Positions 1 through 11,600 of a stretch of DNA of 64,000 nucleotides are shown piece by piece. The notes below the pieces were generated by a model that was not told the origin of the DNA, ran no database searches, and worked only from the letters and a program-made list of their open reading frames with translations. Location of the stretch: positions 263,664 to 327,663 of the forward strand of contig VXBM01000874.1 of NCBI GenBank assembly GCA_013400155.1. Reading direction: 5' to 3'. This DNA comes from Helopsaltes ochotensis. Lineage: Eukaryota; Chordata; Aves; Passeriformes; Locustellidae. A program made the translations under genes and the position numbers. The stretch's first letter is position 1. Each line of letters starts with the position of its first letter.

Positions 1-2220
1 TTTTTTTTTTTTTTTTTTTTCTTTTCTGACTGCTGTTGTTACCATTTATTATGATGAGATTTGTTATCATATATAAGCTTTTCCGTGGCCCTGTAATTTC
101 TCAGCGTCCTCTTTCTGGTCCCCTCAATCCGTGAAAGAGAGATGACCAAAATTGCACATTTGTCCAGGTGAAGATGAATCTTTGCAATTTTTGGCATTAA
201 AATGTTTTTGATAACATCCTTTACCCCACGCTGAACTTTTTGCTGATGTAACTGCTGCTACACTGATCAGAGATTTAAGCTGAAAAGCCACAACAAATCT
301 ATTTTCTAGATAATTAGTAAGTAATTACTAACTAATATTATGTCTTATTTTTAACAGACATTACCTAGCATTAATTAATCTGCCACTGTGCTGTCTTTAG
401 TCCTGAAAAGTCATATTGTAAGTGTACAGAGTGTTTAAATATTTGTGTAATCATCATTCATCTATTGGATAGCTGAAGATTAGGAGGAGTTGTTGTTTGG
501 AGAATAGAATTTTTTGTTTAGATCAAAATGAAACAGGTTCTGATTTTGGCATTGAAGATTATACAGTTTTCTTTGTGCGTGTCATTATTATAGGGGGACA
601 TAAATAGGTTTGTGCTAGGTAAACACCCTTTGTTTAACCACCCCTGTGATTTTGTATGCAGGAAGAACGAAAGGAAAAATAAACATTACTCTCATCATTA
701 CTTTTGTGCTTATTTTGCCGTAATAAAATTATATGGCCTAATAGTCTTACCCCAAATGCTTAATTATATCCAAACAGTCACAGGCCAGTCAGTTCTTATG
801 CTTTAAAATAATGTCCAAGAGCTTTTGGTCCACTTTATTTGGCAATATCTAAGTGAGACATAGGTACAAAAATGCAGTTTTATTTATTGAAGTCAGCACA
901 GATGCCTGATTAAATAGAAAGTGCACCTTAAGGCCTCGATCCCACAACCAGACAGGTGGCACAGAACCCTTGTGGCCGAGAGGATGGGCTACAGGTCTCT
1001 AATTACAAAGACATCTCTAGCCCCCAGCGGATTCCATTTGTATTTGTGGGGAGTTAGGAGGGGTTTCTGGGGCTCCCCAAGGTGTGCCAGGCAGCAAACA
1101 AACACATCAGAGGCAGCGTGGGAGCAGCCATGCGGCCACCTGGGCTTAGAGCAGCAATTCTCCTGGGTTTGAGTGCTGCCCAAATGGCAAATGTGGAGGC
1201 ACCCACCAGTATTCCTGCTGGGAAAACCTCCTCATTCATCAGAAATGACTGCGGCTCCTCAGCACATATGTGCACAGACCATGCCAAGTAATTTTGTATT
1301 TGCTACCTTTTAAAATCATTGCCATAATTGATTTTTCCCAATGCAATTCTTTCTGAGCCTTGCTTGGAGTTCGAATGTGTTCCAGCTAGTGGTTCCTCTC
1401 CCAGGTTGATTTCTGCATGTTAATGGTTCTCATTCTGCAGGTCTGGAAAACTGAGATCCCAATTCTACAATAAACTGCATATGGAAATGAGTAATTTTAT
1501 TCATGAGAGCCACTGGTCTCACAAAAAAAATTACACACGAGGCCTAGCACAACATACAGAGAAGTTCAGAGACAGACAGCTTATAGTGAAAATGGAGGAC
1601 AAAAAGTAGATACCACAAGATTTTTGTTTCAGTTGTAGTTGTCTGGTGTAAAATCATTTCCCAGTTCTATAGTTAGGGCCATGCTTACGTATGTGCTACC
1701 ATCTCTGCTCCCACTGTTTCTGCAGTTAATTAGAGGGTTTCATCTCTTGGAGGAGGGGAAGGTAATCAAACCTTCCCTTCATTTCTGTGTTTTGCAAAAT
1801 TCTCCAGAATTTGTTTTAATTTTATCCCTTTGTACTTTAAGATTAAGCTTTGTCTTCCTATCCTATTTCTTTTCTGTTTGCACTCTTCATTTCTAAATTA
1901 TTACCTTTGCAGCTTTTGCTGTGTAAATAATGTTCATCTGATTTTAGGCCTTCTTCTGAAAATAAATGTGGATTTAATTTATGTATTTCCATTAGTACAA
2001 AGTTTAACCCTAGGCCCTGTTCTGCAGAGAGGCTCCCCTGCATGGATTCCTTGCTGGTTAACAGTACAAGCAGGCCTAGTGATCACACACAAATACTGCC
2101 CGTGCAAGAGCTGTAGAACTGGCCTTAAATGGTTTTCCATCTTTCTTACTGGTTTGGGCTTCTTTTTCCTTTTACGCTGGCAATTTATAAGATACATCAG
2201 CCAAAAGGTACCCAGCAGTG
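1..2220. other. 3' flank of PTH, no recognised gene
   Basis: This AT-rich stretch opens with a run of about 20 T and contains no exon, repeat family or RNA gene that I recognise. A plus-strand reading frame at 1830-2336 is hydrophobic and low in complexity. It lies antisense to the PTH 3' end and has no family resemblance, so it is treated as chance. Confidence 0.5.
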
Positions 2221-2244
2221 GTCCTGGGTGGACTGTAAATACAT

Positions 2245-2250
2245 TTTATT
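2245..2250 (-). promoter_or_regulatory. PTH: Putative PTH polyadenylation signal (AATAAA)
   Basis: TTTATT on the plus strand reads AATAAA on the minus strand, about 160 bases past the PTH stop codon. It is the first canonical signal I found downstream of the stop. This would give a short 3' UTR ending near 2225-2235. Confidence 0.6.
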
Positions 2251-2407
2251 ATTTGGTTGTGAAATATCTCACTCAGCGGGGCTACAACCTGAGCAGAGCC
2301 TTTAATCCTTACTGCAGCTGGAATAAATATGAATGAAACGCCCTACTTGATCAACGCTACACAGACACGCGCTCACGTGGACAGACACGATGCTCTGGCT
2401 ACTCTCA

Positions 2408-2669
2408 CTATGGCTTTGTTTTAAAGAGGACCTCCATGTAAGCCTTGTCCAGATCCGTGGATTTCTTCTGCCCCGCTGCCCGCAGGTGCTCCGGGAGCAG
2501 CCTCCGGCCCAGCACGACGTCGTCCTTGCCGCGGGGCCTCTGGGTGCGAGCGTCCTCCAGGGCGCTGTGCGCGTCCTGCAGCTTCATCTGCAGCCAGTCC
2601 TGCCTCTCCACCGTGTGCCGGTGCTCGCCCAGGTTATGCATCAGCTGCATCTCGCTCACTGACCTCTTC
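2408..2669 (-). CDS. PTH: PTH coding exon 3 (end of propeptide, mature hormone, stop)
   Basis: On the minus strand the acceptor ctttgctgcag ends at 2670 and the exon opens with G AAG AGG TCA GTG. This completes the split Val codon and then reads Lys-Arg-Ser-Val. The frame stays open through the whole mature hormone to TAG at 2408-2410. The exon carries the prohormone cleavage site, the receptor-binding region and the avian-type C-terminal region. Confidence 0.96.
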
Positions 2670-3495
2670 CTGCAGCAAAGGAAAGCAAAGAAAGAGGCCC
2701 GTGGGGGCCTGGCTTGCATTCCAGAATTTGGCTCAAAGGCCCAGGTTTGGGAAATTTTGTAAGGAATCACAACACAAAGCTGTAGAAGCTGCCTGGCTGA
2801 TTTGTAAGGCACAGAATGACATCTGGAGAAGAGAGGGAGGGTGGGTGGTGATTTGGTAATGGATATTGGTTATATCAGTGAGAAGGCATCAAAAGTGGGA
2901 GATAGCTCAGTTTTGTGACAATATTGTCCCTGTAATTTAGTTCAGCTGTTGTAGAGGAGCTTAGGGTTTATACAATATTAGGTAAGTGACCAATGAAATG
3001 ATGGCATTTATTCAGGGGTAGTTTTCTGTGATCACTAGAACTAAGGAAGTATGATTCCCTGTGGATTTGTGTCTCAGCTGGTGGATGTTAGTGTCCAAGT
3101 GTGAGTTACAGCTAGATTCTCACAGTACAAAAGATAGAGTCTACACCTGTGTAGACCCCCAAGGCATGGAGCTTGTCCCATTTGAATAATAAGAGAAGAT
3201 TTATACATTTTTTTTCTCCCTCTACTCAGCTGCCTATTTTCAGAAAACGTGTGAGAACTCAGTGTCTGAAATCTCTATAGCTGTTTCTAGAGGACAGAGT
3301 TTGACCAAAGGGTTCAAAAGTAGGGACAGAACTCACACACACATGCACAGACAAACCACCACATTCCCAGGAGCGACAAAAGCCATCCAGTGTGAGATAA
3401 TGTACTTACACCATTGGTCTTCCCTCAGAGGTTGTGAGAAAGCAAATGGCACATAAAAGGATTGCAGCCCGGGCCAGGTTTCTTATAGAAGTCAT
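2408..3495 (-). CDS. PTH: Parathyroid hormone precursor (preproPTH), two coding exons
   Basis: PTH is the secreted peptide hormone of the parathyroid that raises blood calcium through the PTH1 receptor in bone and kidney. The coding sequence joins minus-strand exon 2 (3495 down to 3410) to exon 3 (2669 down to the TAG at 2410-2408). It encodes 115 residues. Residues 1-25 form a signal peptide with the hydrophobic core AAILLCAICFL. Residues 26-31 are the propeptide RPMVKR, which ends in a dibasic cleavage site. Residues 32-115 are the mature hormone, starting SVSEMQLMHNLGEH, the conserved receptor-activating N-terminus. The C-terminal half (RRLLPEHLRAA, LDKAYMEVLFKTKP) is avian in type and unlike mammalian PTH. 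The intron has GT/AG ends and splits the Val-29 codon after its second base, at the propeptide, as in other PTH genes. Mature length is 84, against 88 for chicken as I recall it. The divergent neighbour FAR1 fits known synteny. Confidence 0.97.
3410..3495 (-). CDS. PTH: PTH coding exon 2 (signal peptide and start of propeptide)
   Basis: The minus strand shows acceptor ctacctttgtag, five bases of 5' UTR (acaaa, 3500-3496), then ATG at 3495. The exon encodes MTSIRNLARAAILLCAICFL and continues TTSEGRPM plus two bases. It ends at 3410 before the donor gtaagt (3409-3404). I recall the chicken signal peptide as very similar (MTSTKNLAKAIVILYAICFF). The exon is too short to stand out as an open reading frame and was found from its match to PTH and its splice signals. 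Confidence 0.95.
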
Positions 3496-3687
3496 TTTGT
3501 CTACAAAGGTAGAAATGAATACATGAAAAATCTGTAATTCAAGTTATTTCTCTTTTTTCCAAACAAATTTAAATTAGAAAAAAAAATTGAAAAACATCAG
3601 ACTAGAGTTTTTGAAAAATATTTTTTGAGTAACTGATTGTTATTTCCTGGGCAACTCCATGAATTTTGGTCAGCTTTAGCTGCCCTG

Positions 3688-3693
3688 CACCAC

Positions 3694-3738
<45 letters not shown>

Positions 3739-3739
3739 G
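3688..3739. repeat. (CAT)n trinucleotide microsatellite in PTH intron 1
   Basis: About 15 CAT units follow two CAC units. The poly-His and poly-Met reading frames through it are artefacts. It lies in the intron between predicted non-coding exon 1 and coding exon 2 of PTH. Confidence 0.95.
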
Positions 3740-3796
3740 ATATAGGTTCCTATCTCTTGCATAATTGGGTGAAAAGCATCATACTCTTCCAATATC

Positions 3797-3837
3797 ATTA
3801 TTATTATTATTATTGTCATCATTACCATCATCATCAT
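3797..3837. repeat. Degenerate (ATT/ATC)n microsatellite in PTH intron 1
   Basis: A second imperfect trinucleotide tract (ATT units turning into ATC units) lies about 60 bases beyond the CAT tract. It probably shares its origin with that array, with later interruption. Confidence 0.85.
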
Positions 3838-4652
3838 GACTTTGTAGCCTTCAAGTCCTATGGAATATTTGTGCATAGCTATTCAAATGAAAAGTTTTAT
3901 AGAATAAAACTTTCTCTATTTCTCCATTTCTTTTGCATATGCTTTAGAAGGAAGAGGCTGACACTTTCCCTGACAATTTTGCATAGAGGCAGAACTCTGC
4001 TGAGTTATGCCAGTCCGTGTTGAGTTACAGAAGAGAAATCAGAATTCAGCCCCTAATCTTTTCAGGAATAATCCTGCATTTCCTGTATGAATTCCCCTCT
4101 GATTTTTACATCATCATCAAAACTGCCATTTGGATTATATTTAGAGAATATTTAGCACTGATGATGCTACACCAGGCAGAAACGACACAGTTCCAATATC
4201 AGTTTCTAGTCTGGATTTCCAGCATTGGCAGGCAGAAAAAGCATCTTTTTGTTACCACTTAAGAAATTTGATACAGAGTAACTGAAACCTAAGAGATATA
4301 AAACTCCACAATGCCATTTTTTGCAATATTTCCTGCAGCTTTGCTCTAGGTCAGAAAAGCATTTATGACATGGTCTCTAACATGACAGTATCAATGAGGT
4401 GCTGGCAGTCCATCTAACCCAGGATTATAAATTCAGGACTTGAATTCACTTCAAGATACTGCTCATTCACTGTCTCTGACTTTTTCATTTCACAGATTTG
4501 CTTCAGATAACAGAAAAGTTTGATCTTACTACTATTCACTTATTTTTTAAGATAGTCTAAAAAGAAACTAACACAAAAATGGGTAAAGAATCAATGATAA
4601 AATATTCTAATCAGTCTTCCAGAGAACTTGGAAAAAAGTAGAGTATACTTAC

Positions 4653-4775
4653 CAGATAGAATGTTGAAGAGATTTCTGGCTTGGGTATGTCAGCAGATGA
4701 CTGTCTCTTGATGTCAAGTATATTTAAAGACCACTGAATTGGTTTAGTGGACCCCTTAAATGTAACTTGAAAATA
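4653..4775 (-). other. PTH: Predicted non-coding exon 1 of PTH
   Basis: On the minus strand a strong donor (ctatctg|gtaagtatac, junction at 4653/4652) lies about 1.15 kb upstream of exon 2. A TATA-like box at 4807-4800 places the transcription start near 4775, giving an exon of about 120 bases with no ATG in it. A non-coding first exon is the known PTH gene plan. The start position is an estimate from TATA spacing. A second AT-rich site (TTTAAATATA, about 4728-4719) lies inside this exon and could be an alternative TATA box with a later start. Confidence 0.75.
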
Positions 4776-4799
4776 GAGCTTCTAAGTAACTTGGAAGCC

Positions 4800-4807
4800 C
4801 TTTTATT
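4800..4807 (-). promoter_or_regulatory. PTH: PTH TATA-like box (AATAAAAG)
   Basis: The minus strand reads caAATAAAAGggc. It lies about 25 bases downstream of the vitamin D element and about 30 bases upstream of the inferred start. That spacing matches the arrangement I recall for the chicken PTH promoter. Confidence 0.65.
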
Positions 4808-4815
4808 GTCTCAGT

Positions 4816-4823
4816 TGATGTCA
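4816..4823 (-). promoter_or_regulatory. PTH: CRE-like element in the PTH promoter
   Basis: The minus strand reads TGACATCA, one mismatch from the cAMP response element TGACGTCA. It lies between the vitamin D element and the TATA-like box. Mammalian PTH promoters carry a functional CRE just upstream of the start site. Equivalence here is inferred from position and sequence. Confidence 0.55.
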
Positions 4824-4832
4824 CTGTCACAC

Positions 4833-4847
4833 ACACCCTCCTGACCC
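4833..4847 (-). promoter_or_regulatory. PTH: Negative vitamin D response element of PTH
   Basis: The minus strand reads GGGTCAGGAGGGTGT, an imperfect direct repeat of two hexamers with a 3-base spacer. To my knowledge this is identical to the element defined in the chicken PTH promoter that mediates repression by 1,25-dihydroxyvitamin D3 and its receptor. Relative to the inferred start near 4775 it falls at about -60 to -75, close to the position I recall for chicken. The exact match and position also support the promoter and exon 1 calls. Confidence 0.85.
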
Positions 4848-5270
4848 TCATGTACCCACCCTCAGATGCTTTAGTTGATTTGACATTTCATTTACAGGGT
4901 AAAGAGGCCTCAACAGAAAGAAAGTCCTGGGAAGCTGTGAGGAAGTTTGACTTTTAAATTCAGAGTTGTGCCCAAGATAATGTGAGCTCTGAAGCTGTTG
5001 GAAGGATTTACAAAGAAAATTTTGAGTTGTTAAATGGAGGCAGGTAAAACTTAAATGAGACACTAAGGTTAGTGATCTATAAGTGAATGATTACAGCTGA
5101 ATATTTTCACAAAATACTGAAAAGATGATACTTACAATACTTGTGGGAAGTAAGAATAGTCACTTCAGGTCACATACAAGGTTTCTTTGTGAAAGAATAT
5201 ACTGGAAAGGAGCAGAAGTCGCAAGAATGATATAGGATCAAGCTTTTAATGAGAAGCTGCTGAAACGATG

Positions 5271-5612
5271 TTAGATCCTCACTGCTCTGTTGTACCTGTA
5301 TCTGTGAATAGCCCTGAATATCCCAAATGTGCTAAGTAGAATGAAGGCACTTGAAACAACTGAGATAAAAATTAGTACTTTATAAATTTTGGGAAAGAAA
5401 TCAAATTCTGCCTGCTTTCTATGAAGTGAAATGTGTAAATCAGCAGTATTTTCCCATATGTATGAAGAAAGGTTATTTTTGCTGCAAGATACTTTTCCTG
5501 TGTTAGATGCTTCTTCTGACTTCCAGAGTATTTCTCCCTCCAAAAAATCCAAGTAAACATCCCCAAACAAAAACCAGTTTGCATCTGCACGTTGTAACCC
5601 AGAATTTGTAAG
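5271..5612 (-). other. Unassigned minus-strand reading frame with one membrane segment
   Basis: An open frame of about 110 codons has no ATG and is bounded upstream by TAA. Its last third looks like a membrane protein end. A polar stretch (HRKQAEFDFFPKIYK) is followed by about 20 hydrophobic residues (VLIFISVVSSAFILLSTFGI) and a basic tail (FRAIHRYRYNRAVRI), then stop. ATTAAA on the same strand (5250-5245) follows the stop by about 20 bases. A possible acceptor (aacgtgcag) precedes the frame but has a poor pyrimidine tract. I recognise no family. It may be a last exon, the remains of one, or chance in AT-rich DNA. Confidence 0.2.
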
Positions 5613-5649
5613 ATATTATTGCTTTTGCCATGAATGCTTTTTGCTGATG

Positions 5650-8600
5650 TTATATTCCTGATGTATTTCAGAAGGAGTTGTAAAATTACGTGGGGAAAGG
5701 GAGGAAAGAACCAGAAACTCCAAAAAGCTCTAGAGGTCTCATGGTTGCCTCAGTCTGTAGATTAGTGAATAAAGTGAGAAGTAATGAAGCAATCCACTTG
5801 AACAAGTTCAGGAAAACAGAGTAAAGATAGCTTCCAGCATTATATTGTCAGCTGGCAATATTCTTCCCTAAACACAACATACAGGAGTTTATGGGAGTAT
5901 GTTTTATTAGCAGATTTGGATCTCCTGGAAACACCAGGATATTAAGCTGAAGGCTAAAAAATGACTAAGTTATTATTAAAGTATATTCCTAGGTATAATG
6001 TGACTAAAAATGTACAGTGCAATGACACGACAGGCAAGATTTTAAAATCTCCACACAGTTGGTAATGGAAAACTCCTTTTTTTCTAGATTTTACTGTAAC
6101 ATATGCAAAACCCCTAATGAAACTCTGAAGGTAATTTTTTTACAGAGGTTTGGCATTCCTGTGGAACCTTTAGCATGTGATAGCAAAGGCTGAAGTAAAG
6201 GACAAGTGTCAGAAAATCTAGTGTCATTTTTATTCAAGAGTAGTGATGGGTTGGACCTAAAATTTCAAACAAAGATGGCTTAACTTGATACCTTGAAAAA
6301 GATGCAGTTTATTTCAGGAGAATGAAGACACAAAAATAAAAAGATTCAATATATGCCCATTATTTGTAAACAAATAGAGCCTGCGATGGTAATTAAAAAA
6401 TTTTGCATGGCAGCTCCAAATTGGCATCACTTTATATGCAGAAAAAAAATAACTTACTTGATTTGGATTATTTTCCCTCATATCCAGAAATTACGTTATT
6501 TGAAAATACAGCTGCTAATACATTATCCAATGTCATCCCTATTTGCTAAACTTGGCATATCAAATGTGGGAATGACAGATAATGGCCCAAGTGAATATAG
6601 GTTTTTTTACCACATGCTGTAATTATTTACACTTTTGCTTGGACACAGTGTATCCAGTGTTTAATGAGGAGCTGAAAATGGTATTGAGCTCTTTTAATGT
6701 TTCAGTCAGAGGATGATTCATGTTCAGATTCAATTTTCTCCCTGTTTTAAGCATCCTTTTAAAAATCCAGATCTCTTTTGGGCACTACTGAACTGATCCC
6801 AGGAAACAAGGGCTAACATCTGCTGAGCTGCTGTTCAGTAAGAGGCTTAAGACTACCCATATTTAGAGACATTACCATAAAAAAGAAACAACGGATTGAA
6901 AAATTAAACATTATCTCTTCACTTTGAAAGGGATTTCATGATACTTTGTAGGTATAAGACTGTGCACATAAATACAAAGGCAAAGTATGGATGAAAAAAT
7001 CTGCAGGTTCTTAGGAATTGTTTGTGCCTACAAATGAGACCTGACCCATGGAAGACAATTTTTGCTCCTCTTGGAATAAGAAGAGGGAAAACACAGTGGA
7101 TTCTGAGCTTCCATATTCTGAATGCAGCAGGCTAAGAATGAGCCAGTGCAGGAATCAGTGGGTACAAGTGAACAGAGCAGTCAGGAGAATATGAACCATT
7201 AAATGTTCCAGGTACCTGCCAGGCAAAGGCAACGGATTCAGAAACTGGTTGCAAACTCTTGGTGTAGATGTTACAGCAGTAATACTGACATTTCTTCTGC
7301 TTTGGAAGATGACAAAGGGAGCATGGGCATCTTTTAAGGCTGAAATATAATAATTTTTAGAAGATTTTAGTTCAAATGTGTGACTATTTCTTCATGCACA
7401 ACAGCATACTTTCTCAGGCTAGGTCTAAGCTTGAGTAGAGTGTTCTCTTCTACCTCCAGCTAAACTCACAGAATGCTACATGGAAATGAGGCAATATAAT
7501 AATATATTCTCAAAAGTTTATTACAGGAAAGGCTTCTCCATGCCAGGAGGAATTACAGACACCAGGCAGGAGCATGGCACTTCTGAGCATGAAAAACCAA
7601 AGGTGCTGGAACCACAGTGTGGGAGGGAAGAGCTGACCACAGCCTTTTCCTCTGACAAGAGTTTTTCTTGATCAGCCAGCAACCCACCCTTGCCTGACCT
7701 TCCCTTATAGATTGTACAGATACCTGAACCAATTGGGCATGAAGAAATCCGTGTTGCTTTGTTTGCAGCTGGTGTGCCACTGACGTTGAATTTGTGCCAT
7801 TGGATGTAATCAGATTCCGGGGCTGAAAACAAGGGGAAAGCAATGAGACAGGTTTTGCAGCCAGGTAGTTGAACAACGACCATATTGCAAAACTCCTGAA
7901 TTATTTTTAAGATTTTTTTTGCATTTTCTATTCATTTTGTCAAGGGAAAAATATATATTCCACCTCTTGAAATTAAACCCATCCTGAGGTACGTCACTGG
8001 AATATGGTTAGAGGACACAAAACTTTCTAGAATTGTACTGTTCAGTGACTAAAGCACATTTTAAAAAATTAATTATGTAATCTGGTGTATTAATATTCCT
8101 ACAGAATTCTTAATCTCTAGATTTAAGGCTTCAGTGCTGCCGTCAGATTCCTGCAGTGCTATTTCCAACAGCAGGCTTTTCCCACATTGCTTGTTCCAGA
8201 GGGTAGTTCTTGATAAAATGCTGTCTAACTGCAGCCATGGCTTAAAGAATATTAGTAGGTCATTGAGCAAGGGAACAAAGTAATTGATGACACACTGGAT
8301 GATTGGTGAGGCAACTTTCTAAATGTGTCCAAGGAATGTTTCTGTCTTGACACAATGAACAGCCAAAGTGACAGTCAGTAAACTCTTTAGAACTTCATTT
8401 GATTGACAAGATTTGTGGCTTTTCAAATACCACAGCAGCATGTTCAGTAATTTATGTAAGCAATGTCGGGTATCTTCAGGTGGGATTTGGGTTCATGCAG
8501 CCAGATGAAGCTTCAACCCCATGACAGTTTCCAGCTGGATAAAAAACAGCACAAGGATTTCTCAAAAGATCACCTATCACAGTCCTAATTTGTGTCCAGC

Positions 8601-11600
8601 TTGCTTCATACAGTTTGGTTTTAGCAGCTACTGACAACTGTGCATTTGGACATAATTACTTACTGGTGTATCTTCTCTCCAGTTAGATAAAACCTTTCAC
8701 TGGAGAATCACAGCATTCCTGACGCTCCCTCTTTTCTTTCTGAGGAAAGTATATACTGATGATGCTTTTTCTCTAGGCTATGGGCATTTAGACAAAGATG
8801 GATTAAATGCAAACATCACAGAGAGAGAACAGAAGCTGGTAGATTCTAGCCCCACTCACCTGACTTTAGGTTCACTTGCTTACCTGGGGAGATGGACTGA
8901 ACGCTGCCGTGATAACTGTGATCCAGATTACTTCTGGAGTTAAACAATTAAATGGAACACATGCAATGAATGGTCACTTCCTTTTGCCCTCAGTGCAACT
9001 CAGCCGTGTCCAGTTTACCACAGAATTTCCCTATTGACCTATCATGGGCATGGCAGGCTTTGCTGATGGGATCAGGAATGCACGAGTGCTCGCTCTCTGC
9101 ATGCCACCCTGTGTGATGGCTGCCTAGAATGTCACATAGCGTTACATGGCTCTTTTGAAGACCAGATGGAGGCTCCTGCTGACCTCATCTCGCTCTCATG
9201 AGAAGAATCTGAAGCTTGGTGAAACAGCCCAGAGCAGCCTGGAGGAATGTAAAAATGGTTGTCAAGGGAAATCATGAAGGAGAGCTTCTTCTGAGTCTCT
9301 ACATATTTCACTGGTCAGTAACAAAAATGCTGTTGTGCATCCTGAACAATAAGAGAAGCCATGCTTAGTTTCAACAAGTACATATTGGCACATTTTTAAA
9401 GTTCTGTTTGTGAATTGTATGCTAAATATGTAAGTATTTATAGAATTTCAAATGAAAGTCTAGATTTTGATTTGGATTTTAAAGTTCTGGTGAGTTATTT
9501 TGCAGTCAATAATTAATAAATATTAGCCCTCATGACACTGGAACTCCATGCTGTCAATGGTCTGAGGAATTCAATGCTATAATGAACAATACAGTACTTT
9601 ATGACCTTTTCCAGTAGATAGGAAGCTGGTGCAATACTCCAAACTGCTGTTGGATCATTGGTTTTTGGGAATTTACCAAACTGGATTATGCATATGCATA
9701 CCCATACAAGTCTATAGTCATATATAGGCCAGAATATTTCCAGGCCCTTGCTGGCTCTGAGTGCTCCATGCAGGCCACTTGGAGCTCTAATGAGGGCTCA
9801 GGTTCTTTTGTGTCATCCCTGAAATGTCATGACATCCCTGACAAGCCACACAAAGACACCAGTTCATGGAGTAATCCCAGAGGAAAATGCATCTAATATT
9901 GAAACAGGGATGAGTCTAAAATCCACTCCCATTCCTTGGCCAGTCTCAAGAACTTCAGTCAAGTCTTTGGGATTCAGGAACTTCTCTTCAGTAAAAATCT
10001 GCACTCACAATCACATACATGCACATGCTATAAAATCAACATTTTAAAAGCATTTAGGACATCTACTATGAAAAGGTTTAAATAGTTAAATATTAGGAAC
10101 AGCAGACACCTGCAAGTGTCAGGTTTGACCTACCAAAACCATTGTAACAATGATTGTGCCAGCTCTGCATAAAAAACCTTGAAGACTCAGGATGATGCAG
10201 GGTAAAACAGAGGAGGACTGCAGGTTTTATGCAGGTAGCCACATATGTTTCTATCCTTTCTCCTGAAAAGATGTCTCAAGTTCATATTCCCATATTTTTT
10301 GCAGCCACTGCAGATGAGCAGATAGCACCCAAGCAAGCAATCTGGAGCCTGATGAAATCTCACGGGAATGACGAGTGCAATTCACAAAAGAAGGATGACA
10401 TTTCAGACCTGCCCTGCAATCCAGTGACTACCCTGAAAAAATCTTAGTCCACAGTCTGCTGAAAAATTCATAAACATAAGGAACTGGCATAAATCATTGT
10501 TTGGGTTTTGAAAGAAAACACTGTGCTATGTGCTATGTAAATGTCCAAGGAGATGCAGACCCTCTAATAATGATGATACTAAGAAGGAAAAATATGTTGT
10601 ATTTAATACAGAGCTTTTCATTATTTGAGCTATAAATTACAGCAGATAGAATGCTTTCTATTAAATATAAAGGACCTTGTGCCAGGAATAAACCCCTTTA
10701 AATGAAAACTTCTAGGAAAATACTTATCAAAGGTTAACTCCATAGATATATCTTTTGACCTGAAGTTTCTTCGCTATAATCTCTTAATGTATTTTTACAT
10801 ATATTTATATTATTTGCTAGAGGGAAAATACTTTTTCTGTATTTTCCTGCTTTATTTAATACAACCTTTTCTCCAAATTATTGGCTGAACTATTAATATT
10901 TTTCAAAATCAAATTTTGAACTAATAATTTTCATAAATTTAAATCCATGCATATTATTTTTATTATCTATATTTTTTGAATCTTTCTGTGTTGATCAGAA
11001 ATTTTCTCCAAACTAATTTTTTTTCCTAGGATCTCCTGAAATATCAGTACTAACATGAAAATCTAATAGAAATTCTCACAATCTAGTTCACCAGGAAGTA
11101 TAGCACCTTATATGAATGCTATACAGACTATCTCAATTGAATATTTTTCATCTTTAACTGTTTCTTCTTTGCTTAGCCCCCACTGAAATCTATTCATAGG
11201 TTGTGTCCATATGACACTCAGGCTCTTCATCTTAATTTTCTCTGCTTTTTATAAAAGGCCTAGATCACCACTTGCATGCACTGTACATTGTCATTGTAAT
11301 CTGTGCAGTTTGGACTACGTAAAAAATCAAAATTTGCTCAGCTTCACTGAGCATGAATGGCAAACTAGAATGATGAGTAATTGAGGATCTAGCCCTTATT
11401 TCTGACCTCATTTTCTGTAATTTTTTTTTACACTGTGGTATCCCTGTCTCATGGGATAGACTAGGGAGGGTAAGAATTGACCAATTCTGCCCAAGCAATC
11501 ACTTCGTTTTCCATGACTCCTAGTCATTATTAAAATGTTCAACTCTATAGAATCCAGTCCTTAAATTATTTTTTTCTGGGCAAACCTCTCTTAGTAACAG

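Noticed and set aside
1830..2336. 168-codon plus-strand frame antisense to the PTH 3' end
   Set aside because: It is hydrophobic, low-complexity translation of AT-rich DNA, with no family resemblance and no supporting splice or polyadenylation structure.
3637..4023. His-rich reading frame on plus and Met-rich frame on minus
   Set aside because: They are the CAT microsatellite in PTH intron 1. There is no start context or homology.
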